Counted from the first letter of the stretch, positions 51,157 to 61,244 are shown. The stretch is 64,000 nucleotides of DNA from Methanosarcina sp. UBA293 (GCA_002499445.1 DALS01000038.1:29669-93668), one strand, 5' to 3'. Numbers and translations: made by a program. The notes: generated from the sequence alone by a model not told the origin.

Positions 51157-53856
51157 ATGGTCAACGTAGAAAAAACCAGCAGCAGTTTACTTAAAAAATT
51201 CTCTCCCTCCGAACTGAAGGACTATGAAAAAAGAAAAATCGTTTTCTGGTACGACAGAGACAAAACCGGCTGGGATGAAGAAAACCAGGCGCCAAGCGGA
51301 GAGCTGGAAGAGATCATAAAAATCCTGGATGAGAAAAGCATCAAATTCCATATCCTGAGTGACAACTATTTTGAAACCAAAAAGCTCCTTGAAATCGAGG
51401 ACCCGGAATCAAACTACCTGATCTACTCCCCGGAAGAGGAAAGGCCACACGAGGAAAACTGGCTGTTTGACATCCAGCTTTATTCTTCCAGATTCGAAAA
51501 CAGCCGGATTTCGGAAATCAAGAGTGAATTTGAGATTGACGGGTATGAGCTGGACGACTTTTTTACCGAGTACCAGAAGTTCTTCGGCAACCAGAAAGAA
51601 AGAGTCCAGCCTTTAAAGAAACTCCACCAGAAGGGCTGGCGGGAAAAAGAGTTCATCCTGGGCATGCTGGCGGTTTTTTCAAAAACGCAGGCTCCTGAAT
51701 TCAAACTGATCGTGCGGGACATCATGCTGAAATCTCTGGATGAAGCTGAAAACCCGGCATGGGAAAATATCTCAAAGTTCGGGTTGGAGGAAAACTTCTG
51801 GGAGCTGGCAGAAGAGGACTTTGGGTTTTCAGTAAAGAACCCTACCCTGAAGAAGCTTTTCCTGAGCTTCCTGATTACACACATGAAGCGGTATTCCGGA
51901 ATTTCCCTTTCAGGCTACGACCAGTATGTGAACCGAAAAGAAAACGAGTGTCAGATCTTCCTCAAGCACTGGATGGACAGCTCACGGGATTCAAAAACAT
52001 TTGAGAAATATACAAGGGACATCCTTGAAGAAAACAGCCAGGATCTGGAAAAGAACCTGCAGGCAGCGCTTGATAAACGAGATGTACAGACATATCTTGA
52101 AGCCGAAGCCGTGGAAACTTTTGACAAAGCTGTAATTCTTCATATAATCAAATCCTTAAATAGTCCTATAGATTCAACAGAAGAGGAATTCAAAAGCTAT
52201 CTTTCCTGGATCGACACCCGCAGGACGAAGCACTGGTTTTTCGAATATGAGAATATCTACAACGCACTTGAATATGCGGTTAAGCTCTTCCGGTTTTCCC
52301 TTAAATATTATGATAATTCAAAAGCAGCTGACATGCTTGAAAACACACGCAGTTTGTACGAGTTATTTAAAGCATATGCTGAGACCTACTACCAGATCGA
52401 TTACCTCTACAGGAAATTCTACTATTACTATGATAAAGAGCAGGAAAAAGATATCCTTAAAAAGAATCTCAGGCCTCAGGTCGAAGACCTTTATACCAAC
52501 AAGCTGCTCGGAAAATTGTTGTTGAAATGGAGCAGCCTTATTGAATCCGATCTTAAAGGGCAGTGGAAAATTGAGCTTGCAGAAAGCCAGAAAGACTTCT
52601 ATAAAATGCATGTAAGCAAGATTCTACAAAAAGACGATAGAAGTAGAGTTGCAGTTGTTATTTCTGATGCTCTGCGCTACGAAGCGGCTGTCGAACTTTT
52701 TGAAATCCTTAATAAAGACACACATGGGCTTGCCGAACTCAACCACATGGCTGGAGTCTTACCCTCATACACGAAACTCGGAATGGCAAGTTTGCTCCCT
52801 CATAATTCCCTGGAATACAGAGGAAAAGAAATCTTTGTAGACGGTACGAGTTCCGAAGGGCTTGAAAAAAGGAAAAAAATTCTGCAGAGCAAATGCGGAG
52901 ATTCACTTGCATTTAATTATGAAGACTTTATGCGGTACAGCCGGGATGAGGCAAGGGAACTCATCAAGAGAAAAAGAGTCCTTTACATATATCACAATAA
53001 GATAGATTCAACTGGGGATAAACAGTCTTCGGAAAATAGCGTTTTCAATGCCGTCGAAGAAACAATTCTTGAGATAAAGAAACTTGTCAAGTATTTAAGT
53101 GACCGCCTGAACACAACAAATATCATTGTTACAGCAGATCACGGTTTCCTGTACAGAAGAGACGATATGGAAAATGTGGATAAAGTAGATACCTTATTAT
53201 TTGACAAATCTCGTATAATTGACACAACAAAGAGATTTATCCTGAGTGACCAGGAACTTGCACAGGATAATCCACTGGATAATATACACAGCTTTGACAT
53301 GAGCCACATACTTGGGCAGGGACAAAACTCTCTTTTTGCCTATGTCCCAGGAACTGACCTTAGATTCAAGCTTCAAGGAGGAGGGCTCAATTTCGTACAC
53401 GGAGGAGCCTCTCCTCAAGAAATTGTCATTCCGGTTTTAACATACAACCACAGGCGGGACGATAAAACCCTTGAAAGAAAGGGCATCAAGCATGGTAAAG
53501 TCAATGTATCTGTAATAAATAACCGGAAAAAGATCACAAGCAGCAAGTTTAAAGTAAATATTTTCCAGACCGAACAGGTGACTGATAAAATGAAGCCCCG
53601 AACCTTCAGGGTTTCTCTATGGGATGTTGATGGTGAGCAGAAAAAAATGATCAGCGACGAAAAAATTGTTATCGCTGACAGTGAATCCGATGAGCCTGAA
53701 GAAAGACAGTACACTGTGATGCTCACCCTTGGAAGCAATCTCGAAAATAAAACATATTATCTCAGGCTTATTGATGAAGATCCAGCTGAAATCAAAGATG
53801 TTGCCCGGATTCCATTCGAACTTGACCTTTTGATTGGCGGCTTTGATGACTTCTAA
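51157..53856 (+). CDS. pglZ: BREX phosphatase-like protein PglZ
   Basis: 899 residues, intact. The N-terminus (RKIVFWYDRDKTGW, about residues 27-40) is the PglZ opening. The PglZ alkaline-phosphatase-fold core has VAVVISDALRYEAA (about residues 497-510) and IIVTADHGFLY (about residues 656-666), with the metal-binding Asp and DHG. Length fits the type 1 form (about 830-900). PglZ is essential for BREX restriction and has metal-dependent nuclease/phosphatase-like activity in some systems. It starts a second plus-strand block that continues into brxL 8-77 bp later. Confidence 0.92.
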   Translation: MVNVEKTSSSLLKKFSPSELKDYEKRKIVFWYDRDKTGWDEENQAPSGELEEIIKILDEKSIKFHILSDNYFETKKLLEIEDPESNYLIYSPEEERPHEENWLFDIQLYSSRFENSRISEIKSEFEIDGYELDDFFTEYQKFFGNQKERVQPLKKLHQKGWREKEFILGMLAVFSKTQAPEFKLIVRDIMLKSLDEAENPAWENISKFGLEENFWELAEEDFGFSVKNPTLKKLFLSFLITHMKRYSGISLSGYDQYVNRKENECQIFLKHWMDSSRDSKTFEKYTRDILEENSQDLEKNLQAALDKRDVQTYLEAEAVETFDKAVILHIIKSLNSPIDSTEEEFKSYLSWIDTRRTKHWFFEYENIYNALEYAVKLFRFSLKYYDNSKAADMLENTRSLYELFKAYAETYYQIDYLYRKFYYYYDKEQEKDILKKNLRPQVEDLYTNKLLGKLLLKWSSLIESDLKGQWKIELAESQKDFYKMHVSKILQKDDRSRVAVVISDALRYEAAVELFEILNKDTHGLAELNHMAGVLPSYTKLGMASLLPHNSLEYRGKEIFVDGTSSEGLEKRKKILQSKCGDSLAFNYEDFMRYSRDEARELIKRKRVLYIYHNKIDSTGDKQSSENSVFNAVEETILEIKKLVKYLSDRLNTTNIIVTADHGFLYRRDDMENVDKVDTLLFDKSRIIDTTKRFILSDQELAQDNPLDNIHSFDMSHILGQGQNSLFAYVPGTDLRFKLQGGGLNFVHGGASPQEIVIPVLTYNHRRDDKTLERKGIKHGKVNVSVINNRKKITSSKFKVNIFQTEQVTDKMKPRTFRVSLWDVDGEQKKMISDEKIVIADSESDEPEERQYTVMLTLGSNLENKTYYLRLIDEDPAEIKDVARIPFELDLLIGGFDDF

Positions 53857-53933
53857 GTTGAAAAGTGAACCCGGTACAAAAATTCGCTCTGGTTAAAAAG
53901 AGTATGATATGGACAGATATGGACAGGATAAAA

Positions 53934-54113
53934 ATGACCGAAGAAGCTCTTGAGACAGCAAGCCTCGAAACCGATAATAAATTAATTAATCATTTCCCTG
54001 GCAGGGTTGTGCGAAAAGACCTTACAAAATTGCTGAAAGTTGGACACAATGTCCCTGTCTATGTGCTGGAATACCTTCTCGGCTCCTATTGTGCAGATGA
54101 CGATGAGGTGTAA
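53934..54113 (+). pseudogene. brxL: BrxL N-terminal fragment (frameshifted)
   Basis: 59 residues from the ATG at 53934 (AGGAT 5 bases upstream). It is the N-terminal domain of BrxL: FPGRVVRKDLTKLL, then HNVPVYVLEYLLGSYCADDDEV. It stops at 54111-54113. One missing base at GTGTA (54108-54112) explains the break; adding one G would read DDDEVVIQEGVQMVKNIL and run straight into the next ORF. An in-frame GTG at 53865 exists but would add a poor leader. Confidence 0.8.
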
Positions 54114-54130
54114 TCCAGGAAGGTGTCCAG

Positions 54131-55981
54131 ATGGTCAAAAATATCCTGTCCCAGAACTATGTGAGACCTGATGAAGCTGAAAGGATCAAGTCGAGGATAA
54201 GGGAGACTGGTTATTATACGGTTATTGATAAAATTACTGTCCGGTTAAACGAAAAAAGGGATATCTACGAAGCTTCATTTTCCAATCTCGGGCTTATTAA
54301 CATTGAAATTGACTCGGATTATGTCATAAAATATGACAAATTGCTTGGAGGTGGGATCTGGTGCATGATCAAGATGGAATACTCTACTGAATCGGCAGCA
54401 TCTCCTTTCATCATCTCCAGCTTAAAACCTATCCAGATTCCTAACATGAATATTCAGGAAATCCTTGAAGCGAGGAGATATTTCACAAAAGAAGAATGGA
54501 TAGACGTCCTTCTGAGAAGCGTTGGAATGGAACCAACTCAGCTTTCAACTCCTGTCAAATGGCACATGCTTGAAAGGCTTGTCCCCCTTGTTGAAAACAA
54601 TTACAACCTCTGCGAACTGGGTCCCCGGAGTACAGGAAAATCTCATGTCTACAAAGAAATCTCCCCTAACTCCATCCTGATTTCTGGTGGACAGACCACG
54701 GTTGCAAACCTCTTCTACAACATGTCCACCCGGCAAATCGGGCTTGTTGGGCTCTGGGATGTTGTAGCATTCGATGAGGTCGCTGGGATTCATTTCAAAG
54801 ATAAAGATGGGATCCAGATCCTCAAAGACTATATGGCTTCAGGCTCTTTTGCAAGAGGAAAGGAGCAGAAAAACGCAAACTCATCAATCGTTTTCGTAGG
54901 AAACGTTAACCAGAGCATTGATTCCCTCTTGAAAACCTCTCATCTTTTCTCCCCGTTTCCGGATGCTATGAACAGTGACACTGCCTTTTTTGACAGGATG
55001 CACTACTATCTCCCTGGCTGGGAAGTCCCTAAGTTCCGACCAGAACACTTTACTGACAGGTATGGGTTTATAGTTGACTATATTGCCGAATTTTTCAGGG
55101 AGATGAGGAAACGTTCCTACTCTGACCATATAACCCGATTCTTCAGGCTCGGAAACAACCTGAACCAGCGCGATGTAATTGCCGTTAAAAAGACATTTTC
55201 CGGGCTTATGAAGCTCCTCTACCCTGACGAGAATCTTACAAAAGAAGAAGCTCAGGAGATTCTTGAGTATGCACTTGTAGGTCGAAGGCGCGTAAAAGAG
55301 CAACTCAAAAAGATTGGAGGAATAGAGTTCTTCGATGTAAACTTCTCATATATCGACAATGAGAACCTGAAAGAAACCTTCGTGCCAGTGCCTGAAAGTG
55401 GTGGAAGCAAAATTATCCCCGCAGGGATCACAAAGCCAGGCGAAGCCTATGCTGTAGCTGCTACCGAATCAGGGAAAATCGGGATATACAAGTTTGAAGT
55501 CCAGATAGTATCCGGCTCGGGAAAATACGAAAGATCGGGCACTGGTTTAAACTCTCAGGCAAAGGAATCTATAAAAACGGCTTTTAATTTCTTTAGGGCC
55601 AATGCAAAGTCCATAAGCCAGAGCATTTCCGTAAAAGAAAAAGATTACTTTTTACACGTCCAGGACCTCTATGGAGTTGGCATGTCTGAGGAACTCGCTC
55701 TTGCAGCTTTCATTAGCCTCTGTTCAGGAGCAATAGAAAGATCGCTTCAGGAACAGACCACGATCCTCGGGAGTATGACAATCGGAGGGTCTGTAGGCGT
55801 ACTTGAAAATCTTGCTGGTCTTTTACAGGTCTGCCTTGATGCCGGAGCAAAAAGAGTACTGATTCCGATCGCATCAGCAGGAAAGATTGCGACGGTCCCG
55901 CCGGATCTTTTCAGTAAGTTTCAGATTTCTTTTTATGAGGATCCGATCGATGCGGTATATAAGTCGATGGCGCTGATTTAA
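54131..55981 (+). CDS. brxL: BREX Lon-like protease/ATPase BrxL, main part
   Basis: 616 residues starting at an internal ATG that happens to follow AGGAAGGTG by 5 bases, so reinitiation is possible. It continues BrxL with ILSQNYVRPDEAERIKS. AAA+ core: Walker A GPRSTGKSHVYKE (about residues 163-175) and Walker B VVAFDEVAG (about residues 208-216). The C-terminal Lon-like domain has LQEQTTILGSMTIGGSVG and LIPIASAGKIATVP. BrxL forms a ring that binds DNA in BREX type 1. Only the N-terminal about 65 residues are separated by the frameshift. Confidence 0.9.
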   Translation: MVKNILSQNYVRPDEAERIKSRIRETGYYTVIDKITVRLNEKRDIYEASFSNLGLINIEIDSDYVIKYDKLLGGGIWCMIKMEYSTESAASPFIISSLKPIQIPNMNIQEILEARRYFTKEEWIDVLLRSVGMEPTQLSTPVKWHMLERLVPLVENNYNLCELGPRSTGKSHVYKEISPNSILISGGQTTVANLFYNMSTRQIGLVGLWDVVAFDEVAGIHFKDKDGIQILKDYMASGSFARGKEQKNANSSIVFVGNVNQSIDSLLKTSHLFSPFPDAMNSDTAFFDRMHYYLPGWEVPKFRPEHFTDRYGFIVDYIAEFFREMRKRSYSDHITRFFRLGNNLNQRDVIAVKKTFSGLMKLLYPDENLTKEEAQEILEYALVGRRRVKEQLKKIGGIEFFDVNFSYIDNENLKETFVPVPESGGSKIIPAGITKPGEAYAVAATESGKIGIYKFEVQIVSGSGKYERSGTGLNSQAKESIKTAFNFFRANAKSISQSISVKEKDYFLHVQDLYGVGMSEELALAAFISLCSGAIERSLQEQTTILGSMTIGGSVGVLENLAGLLQVCLDAGAKRVLIPIASAGKIATVPPDLFSKFQISFYEDPIDAVYKSMALI

Positions 55982-56356
55982 TACCTTGTGGCAGAGTAAG
56001 TTTCTGAAGACCAAATATGAATGCAGGGAATAATTAGGACTTATGCACTTGAAGTCCAAAATAAAGTCCAATAGATTTTGTGGTTTAAATTATTATTTTG
56101 GACGATTAAAGGTTTAATATCATGGTTTTCTCAGTTCAACCGCGTAAGTCCTATTCAATAAATCAGATCAAACTTTCAGAATCCTGACAGATATCATATG
56201 CTTTTTAAATAGTGGATGCATATGGGTTCACATATATTTTTTATCGAAATAAGCCAGAAAGCTTTTGACTGGAAGGAGTAAAAAGCTAAGAAACGGGAAA
56301 AGCCCCTCAAAAGACGTTTTTATCCAGGATTTCAATCGAGATTTGATGCTGCTCGT
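55982..56356. other. 375-bp spacer at the end of the BREX island
   Basis: Contains the 119-bp inverted-repeat element at 56035-56153 and, after it, a TATA-like CATATATTTTTTATC near 56230. No gene. Confidence 0.5.
56035..56153. mobile_element. Short inverted-repeat element, possible IS relic or MITE
   Basis: 19-base ends, TAGGACTTATGCACTTGAA (56035-56053) and the inverse of TAGGACTTACGCGGTTGAA (56135-56153), agree at 16 of 19 positions. The 81-base interior has no coding capacity. No clear target duplication. Ends of this type are found on archaeal IS elements, but the family is not certain. Confidence 0.45.
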
Positions 56357-59300
56357 ATGTCACTTGCAAATGTTAAAATTAAGAAAGATGGGGGATTGGA
56401 AGTCATCAAAAGTAATGATTTACTCCAGAAAATAAAAGAAAATGGAGAAGCAGGTAAAGAACAGATGGTGGCGGAGCTTTCTCCAAAAAATCCTAATATT
56501 TTCCTGAAATTAGGAAAGGATGGAACTGTGCTCTATGCTAACAAGGCAGCTGATGCTCTTCTTGAATACTGGGGTATAAAAGCAGGAGAAAAAGTTCCTC
56601 AGGCATTAAAACATAATATAAAAAGAGTCCTTGCACAGGAAGATCCAAAAAATCTTGAAATTTATGCAGAAAAAACAACATATGTTGCATTACTCTACCC
56701 TTTTCCGGAAGAGAACTATGTAAGTCTTCAGGGATTTGACATAAGTTTCAGGGTTCTTACTGAAGAAAAACTCCGTAAAAGAGAGAAACAATATCTTTCC
56801 CTGAGCAACCTTGGCAGGATATCCTTAACCTGCAAAAATTTCCAGGCGATCTTGGAAGAGAGTGCCCTCCTTATTGCTAAAGGTCTTGGTATAGAGTATT
56901 CGAGAATTCTGGAGCTCATGCCCGATGGAACCTTTACTATCAGGGCAGGATATGGATGGGAAAATAAAGCCATAGACAATGATATTATAGAAAAAAAATT
57001 TCAGGCAAACTATACCCTTGTTTTGAAAAGACCAATTATCCTGGAGGATATTGAAACCGAAACCCGTTTTGAATATAGCGAATTTCTCAGGCAACGTGGT
57101 ATAGCTAGCGGAGTGACGGTTCTTATAGGAAACGTGGATGCGCCTTTTGGGGTAATGGAAGTTTACAGTCGAGAAAAAAGAAAATTTACTGAGGATGATA
57201 TACATTTTCTTGATTCTGCCGCTTTTTTGCTATCTGAGATTATAGAACGCCTGCGTGCCGAGGAAAGCCTCTGGGTTCATCAGCAGGAACTGGAAAAACT
57301 CGTTGAAAAAAGAACCCTGGAATACACGGAAGCAAATGAGAAACTTGTACATGAAGTAAATGAAAGGAGAAAAATTGAAAAAATCCTCAGGAATAACCTG
57401 AAATTCTTTGAAAGTCTTCTGGACACGATACCTGCACCTGTATTTTATAAAGATAATGAAGGCAGGTATCTGGGTTGTAATAATATTTTAGCCAGGCAGG
57501 TCCTGGGTCTGGAAAAAGAAGAGATAATAGGAAAAACATTTGCTGAATTGTATGACAAGTCTTCAGAGAAGTTTTCGCTTGAAATTCACGAAGATGATCT
57601 GAAGTTATTGCAGAAAGGGGGATGCGATGTTTATGAGAAAGAAGTCATATGTGCCGACGGCACAATAAGGGATTTTCTGGCGAGCAGGGCAACTTTTCCC
57701 AACGAGGAGGGAAAGACAAAAAATATGGTTGCCATACTGCTCGATGTAACCGAGCTAAGGAAAGCAGAAAGTAAACTTCAGAATAATGTGCAATTTCTGG
57801 AAGCTCTACTTGATAGTATCCCAAGCCCTGTATTCCAGAGAGACTTAAATGAAACATACATAAACTGTAATGAGAGTTTTGCCAGGCAGATCATGGGGCT
57901 TCCCAAAGATGAAGTTATAGGAGGTTCTTTCCGGGAGTTTCAAAAGAAAGTTCCAAAGGAGCTTGTAGAGATATATCATGAGGATGACAGGAGTCTTATT
58001 GAGAGCGGGGGAAGTAACTATCACGAAACTAAGGTAGTCTGTGCCGACGGTGTACAAAGAGATTTCCTTTTCCATAAAGCCGCCTACCAGAACAGCTCGG
58101 GAGAAGTGGCCGGAGTTGTCGGGGTAATGCTGGATATAACTCAGCGGAAAGCGGCTGAAAAGACCCTCAGGAAAAACGAAGAGAAATACCGGATAGCAGC
58201 CGAGCAAACAGGGCAGCTTGTGTACGATTATGACATTGAATCCGGGCGGCTTGACTGGGCAGGAGCCATTTCGCAGCTTACAGGTTACAGTCCTGAGGAG
58301 TTCAAACAGGTAGATCTCGAAGACTGGATAAGAAAAGTCCATGAAGAAGATAAGGAAAGAGCATGGGAAGCCTACGAGAGCTGTATGAAAGTCGGAGGAA
58401 AATACCTTGAAGAGTACAGGTTCAAAAAGAGGAACGGGAGCTACTTCTACGCTGAAGACAGCAGCATTTACCTTTTAAATGAAAAAGGTCAGGCATACAG
58501 GACTGTCGGAGTAATAAAAGATATAACTGAAAGAAAAACTTCCAGGGAAATTCTTGAGAGAAACGAGGAGCGGTATAGGGCAGTTGCAGAACAGACAGGA
58601 CAGCTCATTTATGATTACGATGTAAAAAATAATCACAGCTCCTGGGCAGGCGCTATTGAAGAACTTACAGGATATAGTTATGAAGAGGTCCAGGGCTTTA
58701 CCCCTGCCATCTGGGCTGACCATGTCCATCCTGAAGACCGGGAAAAAGCTGTAAAAGCCCATAATGGCTGTATGAAGGATGGAGAAAAATATCTTGAAGA
58801 ATATCGACTCCGAAGAAAGGATGGTAGCTATTTTTATGTGGAAGACAGCGGGGTTTACCTGGGAAATGAAAGCAAGGACATATACAGGGTACTTGGAGTC
58901 ATTAAAGACATCACTGAGAGAAAGAAAGCAACTGAAAGAGTTTGGAGAAGTGAAGAAAAATACCGCATAGCTACAGAACAAACTGGACAGATTGTATATG
59001 ATTACAACCAGGAAACCGGGAAAATGGACTGGGCAGGAGCCATTAGGGAAATTACCGGGTACAGCACTGAAGAATTCAGAAAACTCAATGTTGAGGTCTG
59101 GATTGGTAGAATCCATCCTGAAGACCGAGAAAAAACAATTAGAAATATTACACATTCTAATGGAGATAGGGAGAGATTCTGCGAAGAATTCAGGTTCATG
59201 AGAAAGGATGGAAAATACATCCATGTAGAAAACAGTGGAGTATGGCTCAAGGATGAAAAAGGTCAGATGAATCGGATTCTCGGTGTAATAAAAGACATAA

Positions 59301-60787
59301 CAAAGTTGAAATTGGCTCAGGCAAAACTTAAGAAAAGCGAAGAAAGATACCGAATAGCTGCTGAGCAAACAGGACAGATAGTATATGATTATGATAGGCT
59401 CACAGGTAAAATTGAATGGGCTGGAGCCATTAAAGAGCTTACCCAGTATAATCCGGAAGAATTCCAGAATTTTAACAGGAAAAACTGGGAAGTACATATT
59501 CACCCCGATGACCGTAAAGAGGTTTTCGAAAAACAGAAAAAGTTCATAGAGAAAGGAGAAAGGTTTGCCACCGAATATAGATTCAGAAAAAAAGACGGAA
59601 GTTATCTGCATGTGGAAGATAGCGGGATTTTCTTGAAAGATAAACAAGGTGGTTCTTACAGAGACATTGGTGTAATGAAAGATATCACAGGGTTAAAACT
59701 TGCGTCGAAAAAATTAAAAGAGAGCGAAGAGCGGTACAGGTCCTTTATGAAGAATTTCAGGGGCATAGCCTTCCAGGGAGATCTGGATTTTATACCCATT
59801 CTTGTGGATGGAAGTGTGGAGGAAATTACAGGATATCGGGGAGACGACTTCATTTTTGGAAAAGTTAACTGGTACCAGATTGTTCTTCCTGAAGACCGGA
59901 AAAATCTTTTTAATAATAATGAAAAATTAATAAATGATCCACTACTTATTATAGAGCACGAGTACCGTATAAGGCATAGAAACGGAAAAATAAAATGGGT
60001 CCGTGAGATTATCCAGAATGTTTCGGACCTTACAAGTAAGAAAAGAATCCTTCAGGGTGCGGTCTACGATATAACTAGGCAAAAAGAAGCTGAAGAATCT
60101 CTGAAGAAAGTAGAAGAGATTCGTAAAAAAGAAATCCATCATCGCATAAAGAATAATCTCCAAGTTATTTCCAGCCTGCTGGAACTCCAAGCAGAACAGT
60201 TCAGCGAAAAGGAAGTCCTTGAAGCCTTCCGTGAAAGCCAAAATAGGGTTAGCACCATGGCTATAATCCATGAAGAATTGTACAGGTCAAGAAATAATGA
60301 GACCCTTGATTTCTCAGAATACCTTAGAAAACTGACTGCAGATCTCCTTCGTTCGTATGCGGTTGGGAAAGACGATATAAGGATGCATCTGGATATTGAA
60401 GAAACTTTCTTCGGAATGGACACAGCAGTCCCACTCGGGATAATAATTAATGAGCTTGTGTCTAATTCTCTAAAACACGCGTTTCCTCAGGGTAGAAACG
60501 GAGAAATCCGGATAAAACTTCACAGGATTCAAGAAAACGGAGAGAATAAAAGTATAAGTAATAGCACCAATAATATTGGTGCTGAGAGCTCAGTTGACAA
60601 AAATAGTCAATATTCGCTAGTAGTTTCAGACAATGGGTTGGGCTTTCCAGAAAATCTTGATTTCGTGAATACTGACTCTTTGGGCCTACAACTTGTAAAC
60701 ATTCTTGTTGAACAGTTGGAGGGTAAAATCGAACTTCAAAGAGATGTAGAAACTACCTTCAAGATATTTTTTAGGGAAAATGACTGA
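56357..60787 (+). CDS. Multi-PAS/GAF sensor histidine kinase
   Basis: 1476 residues. In order: an N-terminal PAS-like region, a GAF domain (about 150-300), a coiled coil (KRTLEYTEANEKLVHEVNERR), two PAS domains starting DTIPAPVFYKD and DSIPSPVFQRD, four closely similar PAS-PAC units each opening Y-R-[IA]-[AV]-[AT]-E-Q-T-G-Q (about 610, 737, 865, 994), one more divergent PAS (about 1125), then the kinase. The phospho-acceptor region is KKEIHHRIKNNLQVISSLLEL (His about 1261), of the HisKA_2 type; the N box is NELVSNSLKHAFP and a G box is DNGLGFP. No transmembrane segment, so it is cytoplasmic. Overlaps the response regulator frame; the two form a pair. Confidence 0.92.
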   Translation: MSLANVKIKKDGGLEVIKSNDLLQKIKENGEAGKEQMVAELSPKNPNIFLKLGKDGTVLYANKAADALLEYWGIKAGEKVPQALKHNIKRVLAQEDPKNLEIYAEKTTYVALLYPFPEENYVSLQGFDISFRVLTEEKLRKREKQYLSLSNLGRISLTCKNFQAILEESALLIAKGLGIEYSRILELMPDGTFTIRAGYGWENKAIDNDIIEKKFQANYTLVLKRPIILEDIETETRFEYSEFLRQRGIASGVTVLIGNVDAPFGVMEVYSREKRKFTEDDIHFLDSAAFLLSEIIERLRAEESLWVHQQELEKLVEKRTLEYTEANEKLVHEVNERRKIEKILRNNLKFFESLLDTIPAPVFYKDNEGRYLGCNNILARQVLGLEKEEIIGKTFAELYDKSSEKFSLEIHEDDLKLLQKGGCDVYEKEVICADGTIRDFLASRATFPNEEGKTKNMVAILLDVTELRKAESKLQNNVQFLEALLDSIPSPVFQRDLNETYINCNESFARQIMGLPKDEVIGGSFREFQKKVPKELVEIYHEDDRSLIESGGSNYHETKVVCADGVQRDFLFHKAAYQNSSGEVAGVVGVMLDITQRKAAEKTLRKNEEKYRIAAEQTGQLVYDYDIESGRLDWAGAISQLTGYSPEEFKQVDLEDWIRKVHEEDKERAWEAYESCMKVGGKYLEEYRFKKRNGSYFYAEDSSIYLLNEKGQAYRTVGVIKDITERKTSREILERNEERYRAVAEQTGQLIYDYDVKNNHSSWAGAIEELTGYSYEEVQGFTPAIWADHVHPEDREKAVKAHNGCMKDGEKYLEEYRLRRKDGSYFYVEDSGVYLGNESKDIYRVLGVIKDITERKKATERVWRSEEKYRIATEQTGQIVYDYNQETGKMDWAGAIREITGYSTEEFRKLNVEVWIGRIHPEDREKTIRNITHSNGDRERFCEEFRFMRKDGKYIHVENSGVWLKDEKGQMNRILGVIKDITKLKLAQAKLKKSEERYRIAAEQTGQIVYDYDRLTGKIEWAGAIKELTQYNPEEFQNFNRKNWEVHIHPDDRKEVFEKQKKFIEKGERFATEYRFRKKDGSYLHVEDSGIFLKDKQGGSYRDIGVMKDITGLKLASKKLKESEERYRSFMKNFRGIAFQGDLDFIPILVDGSVEEITGYRGDDFIFGKVNWYQIVLPEDRKNLFNNNEKLINDPLLIIEHEYRIRHRNGKIKWVREIIQNVSDLTSKKRILQGAVYDITRQKEAEESLKKVEEIRKKEIHHRIKNNLQVISSLLELQAEQFSEKEVLEAFRESQNRVSTMAIIHEELYRSRNNETLDFSEYLRKLTADLLRSYAVGKDDIRMHLDIEETFFGMDTAVPLGIIINELVSNSLKHAFPQGRNGEIRIKLHRIQENGENKSISNSTNNIGAESSVDKNSQYSLVVSDNGLGFPENLDFVNTDSLGLQLVNILVEQLEGKIELQRDVETTFKIFFREND

Positions 60788-60824
60788 TTATTCTGAAGCT
60801 TATTCAATGTCAAGGGGAGATACA

Positions 60825-61244
60825 ATGAAAAAAGCAAAAATTCTGGTTGTCGAAGACCAGAATATAGTGGCTCTTAATATTAGGAACAAGCTGAAAAATC
60901 TTGGCTACACTGTGCCGGGTACTGCGGCTACAGGAGAAGAAGCTATAAGAAAAGCAGAGCTGACGAATGCAGACCTCGTCTTAATGGATATTATGCTAAA
61001 AGGAGAAATGGATGGGATTGAGACTGCCCGTGAAATTAAAAATCGACTCCGAATTCCGGTACTTTACCTCACTGCCTACACTGATGATGAGACTCTGGAA
61101 AGGGCAAAAACAACCGAGCCTGCAGGGTATATCTCAAAACCCTTTAAGGAAGAAGATCTGCACAGTAATATAGAAATGGCTCTCCACAAACACAGGGCCG
61201 AGAAAAAAGAAGCTGAAAAAGAAAGTGATAAAGCTACTGAGTAA
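60825..61244 (+). CDS. Single-domain response regulator
   Basis: 139 residues from the ATG at 60825 (AGGGGAGA 4 bases upstream); the longer frame from 60780 overlaps the kinase and lacks a site. CheY-like receiver: acidic pocket VVEDQN near the start, phospho-acceptor Asp in LVLMDIML (about residue 55), Thr and Lys in YLTAYTDDETL and GYISKPFKEEDL. A charged Lys/Glu tail follows; there is no output domain. Partner of the upstream kinase by position. Output is probably through protein contacts, as in other Methanosarcina systems. Confidence 0.92.
   Translation: MKKAKILVVEDQNIVALNIRNKLKNLGYTVPGTAATGEEAIRKAELTNADLVLMDIMLKGEMDGIETAREIKNRLRIPVLYLTAYTDDETLERAKTTEPAGYISKPFKEEDLHSNIEMALHKHRAEKKEAEKESDKATE

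Noticed and set aside
39425..56356. CRISPR array or cas genes in the defence island
   Set aside because: No regularly spaced direct repeats and no Cas-like motifs were seen anywhere in the window.
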